DNA from: Variovorax boronicumulans | GTDB lineage: Bacteria; Pseudomonadota; Gammaproteobacteria; Burkholderiales; Burkholderiaceae_C | NCBI RefSeq assembly: GCF_019352895.1 | Contig: NZ_JAAAFX010000014.1 | Location: 62,001-126,000 of the forward strand | Direction of reading: 5' to 3' | DNA length: 64,000 bases | In this document: positions 45,684 to 53,542 of the stretch, piece after piece | How the letters are laid out: each line of letters opens with the position of its first letter | How positions within the stretch are numbered: position 1 is the first letter of the stretch | Translations under genes and position numbers: made by a program | Notes under the pieces: generated by a model | Database searches by the model: none | What the model saw: only the letters and a program-made list of their open reading frames with translations | Told to the model about the DNA's origin: nothing

Positions 45684-46628
45684 ATGAGCCTCACTCTCGA
45701 GATCGATTCGCTGGCGCCCACGGGCGCGGCCCGCACCGCGGTCGCGAACCCGGTGGCCGCCAGCCCGGCGGCCGTTCCGGCGAAGGCCACGCCCGCATGG
45801 CGCAAGGGCCTGCACAAGGCGTGGAAGGCCGTGCGCCGCGCGCAACCCGGTCTGCTGCTCGCCTGGCTGGTGATCGCCACCGTCACGCTGTGGGCCATCG
45901 CGCCGGGCCTGTTCTCGGGCTACAACCCGGTGCAGGGCACCTCGGGCCAGCACCTGCTGGCACCGAGCGCCACCCACCTGCTGGGCACCGACGGCCTGGG
46001 CCGCGACCTCTATGCGCGCGTGGTGCACGGCGCGGTGCATTCGCTGTCGGGCGCTTTCCTGGCCGTGACCGTCGGCCTGCTGCTGGGCACCGCGATCGGC
46101 GTGCTCGCGGGCTCGGTCGGCGGGCTGGTGGAAGACGCGCTGATGCGCGTGGTCGACGTGTTGCTGGCCGTGCCCTCGCTGCTGCTGTCGCTGAGCATCA
46201 TCATCATCCTGGGCTTCGGCACGCTGAACGCCGCGCTCGCGGTCGGCATCGCCTCGGTGGCGGGCTTCGCGCGGCTGGTGCGCTCGGAGGTGGTGCGGGT
46301 GCGCCGCGCCGAATACGTCGAGGCGGCCTTCGGCAGCGGCGGCAGCTTTCGCAGCGTGCTCTGGCGCCATGTGCTGCCCAACTCGCTGACCTCGGTGGTG
46401 GCCATGGCCGCGCTGCAGTTCGGCAGCGCCATCCTCTCGATCTCGACCCTGGGCTTCCTGGGCTACGGCGCGCCGCCGCCCACGCCGGAATGGGGCCTGC
46501 TGATCGCCGAAGGCCGCAACTACATCTCGACCGGCTGGTGGCTCACCACCGTGCCGGGCCTGGTCGTGGTGGCCGTGGTGCTGTCGGCCAACCGCATCAG
46601 CGTGGCGGTGTCGAAGGCGCGCCGATGA
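45684..46628 (+). CDS. ABC transporter permease (DppC-like)
   Basis: The 314-residue membrane protein carries the DppC hallmark HLLGTDGLGRDLYARVVHG and the loop EYVEAAFGSGGSFRSVLWRHV. An alanine-rich cytoplasmic N-terminus of about 40 residues precedes the first helix. Its stop overlaps the ATPase start (ATGA). Confidence 0.9.
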   Translation: MSLTLEIDSLAPTGAARTAVANPVAASPAAVPAKATPAWRKGLHKAWKAVRRAQPGLLLAWLVIATVTLWAIAPGLFSGYNPVQGTSGQHLLAPSATHLLGTDGLGRDLYARVVHGAVHSLSGAFLAVTVGLLLGTAIGVLAGSVGGLVEDALMRVVDVLLAVPSLLLSLSIIIILGFGTLNAALAVGIASVAGFARLVRSEVVRVRRAEYVEAAFGSGGSFRSVLWRHVLPNSLTSVVAMAALQFGSAILSISTLGFLGYGAPPPTPEWGLLIAEGRNYISTGWWLTTVPGLVVVAVVLSANRISVAVSKARR

Positions 46629-48298
46629 GCGCGGCCGTCGCACCGGTGCTCGAGGTCGAAGGGCTGGCGATCGGCTACCGCGACCAGGACACGCTGCACC
46701 GTGTGGTGCACGACGTGTCCTTCACCATCCACCCGGGCGAGATCGTCGCGCTGGTGGGCGAATCGGGCTCGGGCAAGACCACCACCGCACAGGCGGTGAT
46801 CGGCCTGCTGCCCGAGAACGGCCAGCGCGAGGCCGGCGCGATCCGGCTCAACGGCGTCGACGTCGCGAACTGGTCGCAGAAGCGCTTCGACGGCATCCGT
46901 GGGTCCGTCGTGAGCCTGATCCCGCAGGACCCGACGAGCTCGCTGAACCCGGTGCGCACCGTGGGCGAGCAGGTGGCCGAGATCCTGCGCATCCACCGCC
47001 GCGTCGAGCGGCGCGAGATCAACGCCCGCGTGGTCGAGCTGCTGGCCCGCGTCGGGCTCTCGCAGCCCGAACTGCGCGCGCGCCAGTACCCGCACGAACT
47101 CTCGGGCGGCATGAAGCAGCGCGTGCTGATCGCGATCGCGATCGCGTTGCAGCCCGCGCTGATCATTGCCGATGAGCCCACCAGCGCGCTCGACGTGACG
47201 GTGCAAAAGCGCATCCTCGACCTGATCGACGAACTGCGCCTGGCCTACGGCACGGCCGTGCTGCTGGTGACGCACGACCTGGGCGTGGCCACCGACCGCG
47301 CGAGCCGCATCGTGGTGCTGCAGGGCGGCCGCATCCAGGAGCAGGGCCCGACGGCCGAGCTGCTGCGCAAGCCGAGCAGCCCCTACACGCGCCAGCTGCT
47401 GGCCGACGCGCCCTCGCTCGCGATGGCGGACTTCCGGCCGGAGCGCACACCGGCGGCAACCGCGGAAGACGACTTCGCCATCGTGGTCGAACACCTGGTG
47501 CACGACTTCGCCGTGGGCGGCAAGGGGGGCACGCGCTTCCGCGCGGTCGACGACGTGTCCTTCCGCGTGCGGCGCGGCACCACGCATGCGATCGTGGGCG
47601 AGTCGGGCTCGGGCAAGACCACCACCATCCGCGACGTGGTGGGTTTTCGCCAGCCGACCAGCGGCCGCATCCTGATCGAAGGCACCGAACTCACGACCCT
47701 GCGCGGCGAGGCGCTGCGGCAGTTCCGCCGCAAGATCCAGCTGGTCCACCAGAACCCCTTCAGCTCGCTCGACCCGCGCCAGACCATCTTCCAGATCATC
47801 GAGGAGCCGTTGCGCAACTTCGATCCGCTGGACGCCGCCGAGCGCCAGCGCCGCGTGGAGGACATCCTCGCGCGCGTCGGCCTGCCGCCCGCGGTGCTGC
47901 AACGCCGGCCGCATGCGCTGTCGGGCGGGCAGCGCCAGCGCGTGGCGATCGCGCGCGCGCTGGTGCTCGAGCCGCGGGTGCTGGTGCTGGACGAGGCCGT
48001 CTCGGCGCTCGACGTGACCGTGCAGGCGCAGATCCTGCGGCTGCTCGACCAACTGCAGGCCGAACTCGGCCTGACCTATCTCTTCATTTCGCACGACCTC
48101 GCGGTGGTGCGCCAGATCGCGGACACCGTGTCGGTGCTGCAGAACGGGCGGCAGGTCGATGCCGGTCGCGTGGAAGACGTCTTCCTCTGGCCGCACAGCG
48201 ACTACACGCGCGAACTCATCGACGCTATCCCCGGCAAAAGGAATTCCGATCTTGTTTCACAACATTCAACGCCTGGGCTTCTTCAGCCGGCTTCTTGA
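46625..48298 (+). CDS. Fused double ABC ATPase (DppD-DppF in one chain)
   Basis: The 557-residue protein contains two complete ATPase modules. Module 1 (residues ~5-260) has [31 protein letters not shown] and LIIADEPTSALDVT. Module 2 (~290-540) has [31 protein letters not shown] and VLVLDEAVSALDVT. Both keep the switch histidine (LVTHDLG, FISHDLA). A single chain therefore replaces the usual two genes. The 3' end overlaps the monooxygenase gene by 47 bases in another frame. Confidence 0.9.
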   Translation: MSAAVAPVLEVEGLAIGYRDQDTLHRVVHDVSFTIHPGEIVALVGESGSGKTTTAQAVIGLLPENGQREAGAIRLNGVDVANWSQKRFDGIRGSVVSLIPQDPTSSLNPVRTVGEQVAEILRIHRRVERREINARVVELLARVGLSQPELRARQYPHELSGGMKQRVLIAIAIALQPALIIADEPTSALDVTVQKRILDLIDELRLAYGTAVLLVTHDLGVATDRASRIVVLQGGRIQEQGPTAELLRKPSSPYTRQLLADAPSLAMADFRPERTPAATAEDDFAIVVEHLVHDFAVGGKGGTRFRAVDDVSFRVRRGTTHAIVGESGSGKTTTIRDVVGFRQPTSGRILIEGTELTTLRGEALRQFRRKIQLVHQNPFSSLDPRQTIFQIIEEPLRNFDPLDAAERQRRVEDILARVGLPPAVLQRRPHALSGGQRQRVAIARALVLEPRVLVLDEAVSALDVTVQAQILRLLDQLQAELGLTYLFISHDLAVVRQIADTVSVLQNGRQVDAGRVEDVFLWPHSDYTRELIDAIPGKRNSDLVSQHSTPGLLQPAS

Positions 48299-49301
48299 CG
48301 ACGCCACCGCCGCCGAGCGCTACCGCCTCGTCACCGAACAGATCGTGCACGCCGAAGCCCTGGGCTTCGATTCGGCCTGGGTCGCGCAGCACCACTTCCA
48401 CGAGGCCGAGGGCGGCCTGCCGTCGCCGCTGGTCTTTCTCGCTTCGGTGGCGGCGCGCACGCAGCGCATCCGGCTCGGCACCGGCATCGTCACGCTGCCG
48501 CTGGAGAACCCGGTGCGCGTGGCCGAAGATGCGGTTGTGCTCGACCTGATCGCCGGCGGGCGGCTGGAGTTCGGCGTGGGCACGGGCGGCACGCCCTCGT
48601 CCTTCACCGCCTTCGGCCAGCACAGCGAGCAGCGCGCGACGGTGTTCGCCAGCCACCTCGCGCAGTTGCGCGAAGCCTGGGCCGGACGCCCGCTGCTGGG
48701 CGGCGACCGGCTGTACCCGGTCTCGGCGCAGCTGCCCGACCGGGTCTGGCAGGCCAGCTTCTCGGTCAGCGGCGGTGCGCGCGCGGGCCTGGCCGGCGAC
48801 GGCCTGATGCTCTCGCGCACCCAGCCCCGGCCCGCCGATGCGCCGCACGCGACGCTCGCCGACATCCAGCTGCCGATCATCGAGGCCTACCTGGCCGCGC
48901 TGCCCGCGAGCCGCGCGCCGCGCATCGTGGGTTCGCGCTCGGTGTTCGTCGCCGACGATCGCGCGCTCGCGCGCCGGCTGGCGGAGGAGGGCCTGCGCCG
49001 CAGCCTCGCGCGCCAGAACGATCCGTCGCTCGCGGGCGTGCCCTTCACGCTCGACGAACTGATCGCGCGCCAGGACGTGCACGTGGGCACGCCCGACGAG
49101 GTGATCGCCTCGCTGCGCGCCGACCGCACCCTGGCGCACGTGACCGACCTGGTGTGCCAGGTGCACTCGGTGGACCCGCCGCACCGCCACATCCTGCGTT
49201 CGATCGAGCTCATCGCCACCGAGGTCGCACCCGCGCTCGGCTGGGCCGGGCCGTCGACGAACAACCTTTCTTCCCACGCACCTCTTCAGGCCATCGCATG
49301 A
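48252..49301 (+). CDS. Luciferase-like FMN-dependent monooxygenase (TIGR04027/KPN_01858-like)
   Basis: The 349-residue LLM-class protein has FHNIQRLGFFSRLLDD at the N-terminus, then SAWVAQHHFHEAEGGLPSPLV, RTQRIRLGTGIVTLPLENP, GRLEFGVGTGG and GTPDEVIASLRADRTL. I place the start at TTG 48252, after AAAGGA at about 48237, because upstream codons are the ATPase 3' end in another frame. It needs reduced flavin from a reductase that is not encoded in this cluster. It belongs to a family reported only by name (KPN_01858). Confidence 0.87.
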   Translation: MFHNIQRLGFFSRLLDDATAAERYRLVTEQIVHAEALGFDSAWVAQHHFHEAEGGLPSPLVFLASVAARTQRIRLGTGIVTLPLENPVRVAEDAVVLDLIAGGRLEFGVGTGGTPSSFTAFGQHSEQRATVFASHLAQLREAWAGRPLLGGDRLYPVSAQLPDRVWQASFSVSGGARAGLAGDGLMLSRTQPRPADAPHATLADIQLPIIEAYLAALPASRAPRIVGSRSVFVADDRALARRLAEEGLRRSLARQNDPSLAGVPFTLDELIARQDVHVGTPDEVIASLRADRTLAHVTDLVCQVHSVDPPHRHILRSIELIATEVAPALGWAGPSTNNLSSHAPLQAIA

Positions 49302-49924
49302 CTGTCTCCTCCCTTCCGGACGTGATCGACCAACTCGTCGGCATCCAGCCCGGCGACGCGCTCGACGCGATCCGCGCCCAGCGCCAGCAGGCGCGCCTGC
49401 ACGCGCAGCAAAGCCACATCGCGCTGTTCGAGCCCGCCGATCTCGCGGCCTCGACCTTCACCGCGGCCGAGCGCCACGCGCTGGCGGTTTTCGTGGCCGG
49501 GCTGCACGGCCAGGTCGAACTGGCGGCCTTCCATGCGAGCGCGTTGCTGCTGGCCGGCACGCCGACCGAACTGCTGGATGCCGTGAGCGCCGAGGCCGAA
49601 GCCGGCGCGGGCCGCGGCCCTTACGGCAGCTACCCGGCCGGCCCGCTGAGCGCGGAGAACGCGCCCGGTCCGCTGTACGTGGCAGGCGCGGCGAACCTTG
49701 CCGTGCTCGGGACGCGGCTCGCCGCGGGCCTGGCGCATGCGCACCGGCTGGTGTTCCATCCGCGCGATGCCGAGGCGGCCTGGCTGCAGGCGCTGCTCGA
49801 TGCGGGTTGGTCGACCACCGAGATCGTCACGCTGTCGCAGCTGGTGTCCTTCCTGAGCTTCCAGATCCGTGTGATCGCCGGCCTGCGCGCGCTGGCCGCG
49901 CAGCCCTCCCTGGCCATCGCCTGA
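49298..49924 (+). CDS. CMD-domain protein (TIGR04029/Avi_7170-like)
   Basis: The 208-residue all-helical protein resembles the carboxymuconolactone decarboxylase/AhpD superfamily (ERHALAVFVAGLHGQVELAAFHASALLL, GWSTTEIVTLSQLVSFLSFQIRVIAGLRAL). The usual C-x-x-C redox pair is absent, unlike its neighbour, so it may be a structural partner. The ATG overlaps the monooxygenase stop (ATGA). Confidence 0.83.
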   Translation: MTVSSLPDVIDQLVGIQPGDALDAIRAQRQQARLHAQQSHIALFEPADLAASTFTAAERHALAVFVAGLHGQVELAAFHASALLLAGTPTELLDAVSAEAEAGAGRGPYGSYPAGPLSAENAPGPLYVAGAANLAVLGTRLAAGLAHAHRLVFHPRDAEAAWLQALLDAGWSTTEIVTLSQLVSFLSFQIRVIAGLRALAAQPSLAIA

Positions 49925-49936
49925 ACAGACTTCCCC

Positions 49937-50542
49937 ATGAGCACCCAGACCCTCTCGCATCCCAGCAATGTGCCGCCCAACGCCTTCACGCAGGCGCAGC
50001 TTGAATGGCTGCCCTGGCTCGAGCCGCTGCCGCAGGAAGAACTGACCGAGCGCCACCTGGCGGGCCTGGTCGATGCCTCGCGCGCCAAGTCGCCGTACTT
50101 CATGCTGCTGGCGCGCGACCCGGACATCCTCGGCGCGCGCACCCGCACCGACAAGGACATCTTCTACAACCCCGAGGCCGGCCTGCCGCGCGCCGAGCGC
50201 GAACTGGCCGCTGCGGCCACCTCGCGCTACAACGGCTGCATCTACTGCGCGTCGGTGCACGCGCGCTTCGCCACGCATTTCTCGCCGCGCTCGGACGACA
50301 TCCAGCGCCTGCTCGACGAAGGCGTGGGCGCGGCGCTGGACCCACGCTGGGACGCGATCGTGGCCGCGTCGGTCGCGCTGTCGGCGACGCCGGTCGCGTT
50401 CGACGCCACCCATGTCGAGGCGCTGCGGGCGGTGGGGCTCGACGATCTCGCGGTCTCGGACGTGGTCCACGGCGCCGCCTTCTTCAACTGGGCCAACCGG
50501 TTGATGCTGTCGCTGGGCGAGCCGCAACTGCCGGCGGCCTGA
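49937..50542 (+). CDS. AhpD-like alkylhydroperoxidase-domain protein (TIGR04030/Avi_7169-like)
   Basis: The 201-residue protein contains the AhpD redox motif CIYCASVHARF (C-x-x-C-x3-H) preceded by ERELAAAATSRYNG, and a C-terminal helical part ending in FFNWANRLMLSLGEP. AhpD relatives reduce peroxides through this cysteine pair. It lies 12 bases after the CMD gene and ends the cluster; the SDR gene on the other strand stops 26 bases further on. Confidence 0.87.
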   Translation: MSTQTLSHPSNVPPNAFTQAQLEWLPWLEPLPQEELTERHLAGLVDASRAKSPYFMLLARDPDILGARTRTDKDIFYNPEAGLPRAERELAAAATSRYNGCIYCASVHARFATHFSPRSDDIQRLLDEGVGAALDPRWDAIVAASVALSATPVAFDATHVEALRAVGLDDLAVSDVVHGAAFFNWANRLMLSLGEPQLPAA

Positions 50543-50567
50543 GCGAGCGCGTCAGCGGCGCATGCGG

Positions 50568-51353
50568 CTACAGCGCCGCGGTGACGCCGCCGTCGACGTA
50601 CAGGATGTGGCCGTTGACGAAGCGCGACGCGTCGCTGGCCAGGAAGATCGCGGCGCCGACCAGGTCTTCGACGTGTCCCCAGCGGCGCGAAGGCGTGCGG
50701 TTCAACAGCCAGGCCGTGAAGGCGGCATCGTCCACCAGGGCCTGCGTGAGTTCGGTCTGGAAGTAGCCCGGCCCCAGGCCGTTGACCTGCAGCCCGTGCG
50801 GACCCCAGTCGATGGCCATGCCCTTGGTGAGCATCTTCACGGCGCCCTTGCTCGCCGTATACGGCGCGATGCCGGGGCGCCCGAGTTCGCTCTGCACCGA
50901 GCAGATGTTGATGATCTTGCCGCGGCCGCGCGCGATCATGTGGCGCGCCACGGGTTGCGAGACGTAGAACACGCTGTCGACGTTGGTCCGCATGACGGCC
51001 TGCCAGTCGGCGTGCGAAAAGGACTCCAGCGGCGCGCGGCGCTGCATGCCGGCGTTGTTCACCAGGATGTCGATCGCGCCGTCGGTCCGTTCATGGTCGT
51101 CGATGGCCTTGGCCGCCGCCTGCGGGTCGGTGACGTCGAAGGCCAGGGTCTGGACGGCATGACCGAGCGCCTGCAGGCGCTGTGCGGCGTCCTGCAGCCG
51201 CGACGCGTCGCGGCCGTTGAGCAGGACGCGTGCGCCGGCCGAAGCCAGGCCGGCCGCCAGCGCAAAGCCGATGCCGCCGCTCGAGCCGGTGACCAGTGCG
51301 GTACGCCCGCGCAGGTCGAAGGCTGCGAGGCCGGGTGGCAGATTCTCTTTCAT
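50568..51353 (-). CDS. SDR-family oxidoreductase, gluconate 5-dehydrogenase-like
   Basis: The 261-residue short-chain dehydrogenase shows the NAD(P) motif TALVTGSSGGIGFALA, the NNAG motif (ILVNNAGMQRR), and the catalytic Ser/Tyr/Lys set in INICSVQSELGRPGIAPYTASKGA. The sequence around RRAPLESFSHADWQAV resembles IdnO/gluconate 5-dehydrogenases, which interconvert gluconate and 5-ketogluconate. Its start overlaps the stop of a gluconokinase stub, which supports the sugar-acid assignment. Confidence 0.85.
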   Translation of the reverse strand: MKENLPPGLAAFDLRGRTALVTGSSGGIGFALAAGLASAGARVLLNGRDASRLQDAAQRLQALGHAVQTLAFDVTDPQAAAKAIDDHERTDGAIDILVNNAGMQRRAPLESFSHADWQAVMRTNVDSVFYVSQPVARHMIARGRGKIINICSVQSELGRPGIAPYTASKGAVKMLTKGMAIDWGPHGLQVNGLGPGYFQTELTQALVDDAAFTAWLLNRTPSRRWGHVEDLVGAAIFLASDASRFVNGHILYVDGGVTAAL

Positions 51354-51484
51354 GGGAGTCGATGTCCTTCACGTATGGTGTCGTCGGGGTCGGCTGCGAG
51401 ACCGCTCAGCGCCTGCGCCACGGCCTCGGACTTGCCGCAGCCGGCGATGCCCATCACCACGGTATGCGCAGACGCGTCTTTCAT
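51350..51484 (-). pseudogene. Truncated gluconokinase (N-terminal stub)
   Basis: A 44-codon frame opens with ATG at 51482-51484 and reads VVMGIAGCGKSEAVAQAL, the Walker A loop (G-x-x-G-C-G-K-S) of GntK-type gluconokinases, followed by DTIREGHRLP, which looks like a decayed form of the family's EGD--HP motif. A TGA that overlaps the SDR start (ATGA) ends it. Full gluconokinases are about 165-180 residues, so about three quarters of the gene is missing. It sits directly upstream of a gluconate 5-dehydrogenase-like gene. Confidence 0.68.
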
Positions 51485-51676
51485 GGTGCTGTGCATGGTA
51501 GCGGCGTCGGCGAAGGCGGGCCGGCGACAAGGGCTGCCAGGTTCTCGCGTGCTGGCGCTATGCTCGCAACACCCGTCGCGCCCTTCGCCTCAGCGGAGCA
51601 TGCCGCCCTGCGGCAGAGCGGCTTTGCCAGCGCGGGGCCCGGGCATCGAATGGAATCTTGAGAGCGAGACTGACGG

Positions 51677-52477
51677 ATGAGTGAAGGTACGAAAGAGCCA
51701 AAGGGCCAGCCGCTGGTGACAGGCCTGCTGCGGGGGCTCGAGGTGCTGCGCTGTTTCGACCTGGGGCACGAGCGCCTCGGCAGTTCGGACATCGCGCGCA
51801 TGACGGGGCTGCCACAGCCCACGGTGTGGCGGCTGTGCAAGACGCTGGAGCACGGCGGCTACCTGATCGCCGACCGGGACGGTTCGCGCTTCCGCCCGGG
51901 CCTGTCGATCCTTACGCTGGGCTATGCGGCCCTCGACACGCTCGAACTGGCCGAGCTCGCGCGCCCGCTGCTGCAGGACGTGGCCACGCGCTTCCATGGC
52001 GGCGCCAGCCTGTCGACGCGCGAGCGCACCTCGATGCTCTACCTGCAGCGCTACGAGGCGCCGAACGCGGTGCTCAACGTCAACGTGCGCGTCGGCTCCG
52101 AGGTGCCGATCATGAACAGCGGCACCGGCTGGGCCTACCTGGCCGGACTCGACGATGCCGCGCGCGCGCAGGCGCTGCACGAGTGCCAGGCGGCCAACGG
52201 CGCGCTCTACAAGAAGCACGAGAAGGGCGCGCTGAAGGCTGTGGCCGAATACCGCAAGCTGGGCTTCATCACCAACATCGACGTGTTCTTCCCGGGCCTG
52301 AGCACGGTGGCGGTGCCGCTGCCCACCGGGCCGGGCGGCACGCCCTACGTGCTCAACTGCACCTCGCCCTCGGCTGCGCTCGCGGACCCCGAGGTGCGCC
52401 ACGAGGCCGGCCTCGCGCTGATGCATGCGGTCGAACAGCTGCGGCGCGCGGCGGCGCGGCTCGACGCGGCAGGCTAG
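51677..52477 (+). CDS. IclR-family transcriptional regulator
   Basis: The 266-residue protein has an N-terminal winged helix-turn-helix (LLRGLEVLRCFDL, SSDIARMTGLPQPTVWRLCKTL) and an IclR effector domain (VPIMNSGTGWAYLAGLDD, YRKLGFITNIDVFFPGLSTVAVPL). It lies directly upstream of the catabolic operon at 52695 and in the same direction; 217 bases separate them, with repeated half-sites at 52634-52663. It probably controls that operon and may autoregulate. Confidence 0.9.
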   Translation: MSEGTKEPKGQPLVTGLLRGLEVLRCFDLGHERLGSSDIARMTGLPQPTVWRLCKTLEHGGYLIADRDGSRFRPGLSILTLGYAALDTLELAELARPLLQDVATRFHGGASLSTRERTSMLYLQRYEAPNAVLNVNVRVGSEVPIMNSGTGWAYLAGLDDAARAQALHECQAANGALYKKHEKGALKAVAEYRKLGFITNIDVFFPGLSTVAVPLPTGPGGTPYVLNCTSPSAALADPEVRHEAGLALMHAVEQLRRAAARLDAAG

Positions 52478-52633
52478 GCTTTTCCTGCACCGTCCCTGCA
52501 GCACAGCGCAGGGCACCTCCTCATCCCCTGAACGCGCGGCCGCCCGAGGCCGGCCGCGGCCGTGCGCGCGCGGCCTTTGTCCGTTCTAGGTGAACTCCCT
52601 GATGCAAACGCCGCTCCTTGGCTCTTACGATTG

Positions 52634-52663
52634 GTGAATAGACTATTCATTAAGTGAATAGAC
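52634..52663. promoter_or_regulatory. Triple half-site operator candidate before the catabolic operon
   Basis: TGAATA (52635-52640), TATTCA (52644-52649) and TGAATA (52655-52660) create two overlapping inverted repeats with 3- and 5-base spacers. The 10-bp string GTGAATAGAC is directly repeated with a 20-base period (52634 and 52654). The elements lie 30-60 bases before the GTG start of the hydrolase gene, as expected for an IclR-type operator over the promoter. Confidence 0.55.
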
Positions 52664-52694
52664 GAAGTTCAAATCTACTTTTCAAGGAAGCAAC

Positions 52695-53537
52695 GTGATC
52701 AGTTATCCCTTCTCCGTCCAAGGCACCCACACCCGCGTCCTGGAGGCTGGCCAAGGCGAGCGCGCGGTGGTCTTCGTGCACGGCACCGGCGGCCGTGCCG
52801 ACCGCTGGGTGCGCAACATCGACGCCATCGCGGCCGCGGGCTACCACGTGTATGCGATGGACCTGCCGGGCCACGGCTACGCATCGAAGGGCGTCGACGT
52901 CGCGTGCTCGGTGCCGGCCTACCGCGACTTCCTCGGCCAGTTCCTCGACGCGCAGAAGATCGACCGCGCGACCATCGTCGGCACCTCGCTGGGTGGCCAC
53001 GTCGTGGCCGCATACGCGACGGCCAATCCGGCGCGCATCGACGGCATCGCGCTGGTGGGCAGCATGGGCCTGGTGCCGATCGGCGACGAGGCGCGCGGCC
53101 GCATCCAGGCCGGCGCCAACAACCAGACGCGCGACGGCGTGGCGACCAAGCTGGCGCGCGTGATCCACGACCAGGCGCTGGTCACGGCCGAGATGCAGGA
53201 AGAGGAATGGCGCATCAACAACTCGGCCGGCGCCGCCGAGTCCTTCGCCACGCTGGGCCGCTACATCGCCGCCGACCTGGACCGCGACGTGGTGGGCGAG
53301 CCGCTGGCCGGCACCGACTTCCCGGTGCTGCTGGTCTGGGGCGAGGAGGACAAGACCGTGCCGCCCGCGGTCGGCGAGAAGGCCCGCGCCATGCTGCCGC
53401 GCAGCCGGCTGGCGCTGCTGGCCTGCGCGGCCCACACCGCCTACTACGAGAAGCCCGAGCTGTTCAACCGCGTGCTGCTGGACTTCCTCGCGGGCCAGGG
53501 CGCCACGCACCAGGCGGCCGGTCTGCAGTGGAAGTGA
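52695..53537 (+). CDS. Alpha/beta-hydrolase of the second catabolic operon
   Basis: The 280-residue protein shows VVFVHGTGGRADRW (oxyanion loop), the nucleophile elbow VGTSLGGHV with Ser98, the acid-containing strand DFPVLLVWGEEDKTV and a His in ACAAHTAYYEKPE. Relatives hydrolyse carbon-carbon or ester bonds. It starts with GTG, preceded by AAGGAAG at 52684-52690. It is the first gene of an operon that also holds an amidohydrolase, a Bug protein, an FAH hydrolase and an SDR. Confidence 0.87.
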   Translation: MISYPFSVQGTHTRVLEAGQGERAVVFVHGTGGRADRWVRNIDAIAAAGYHVYAMDLPGHGYASKGVDVACSVPAYRDFLGQFLDAQKIDRATIVGTSLGGHVVAAYATANPARIDGIALVGSMGLVPIGDEARGRIQAGANNQTRDGVATKLARVIHDQALVTAEMQEEEWRINNSAGAAESFATLGRYIAADLDRDVVGEPLAGTDFPVLLVWGEEDKTVPPAVGEKARAMLPRSRLALLACAAHTAYYEKPELFNRVLLDFLAGQGATHQAAGLQWK

Positions 53538-53542
53538 AGGCC

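Noticed and set aside
46625-48298. The double ATPase as an accidental fusion or assembly error
   Set aside because: Both modules are complete with a linker and correct motifs; single-chain DppD-DppF fusions are common in this transporter class.
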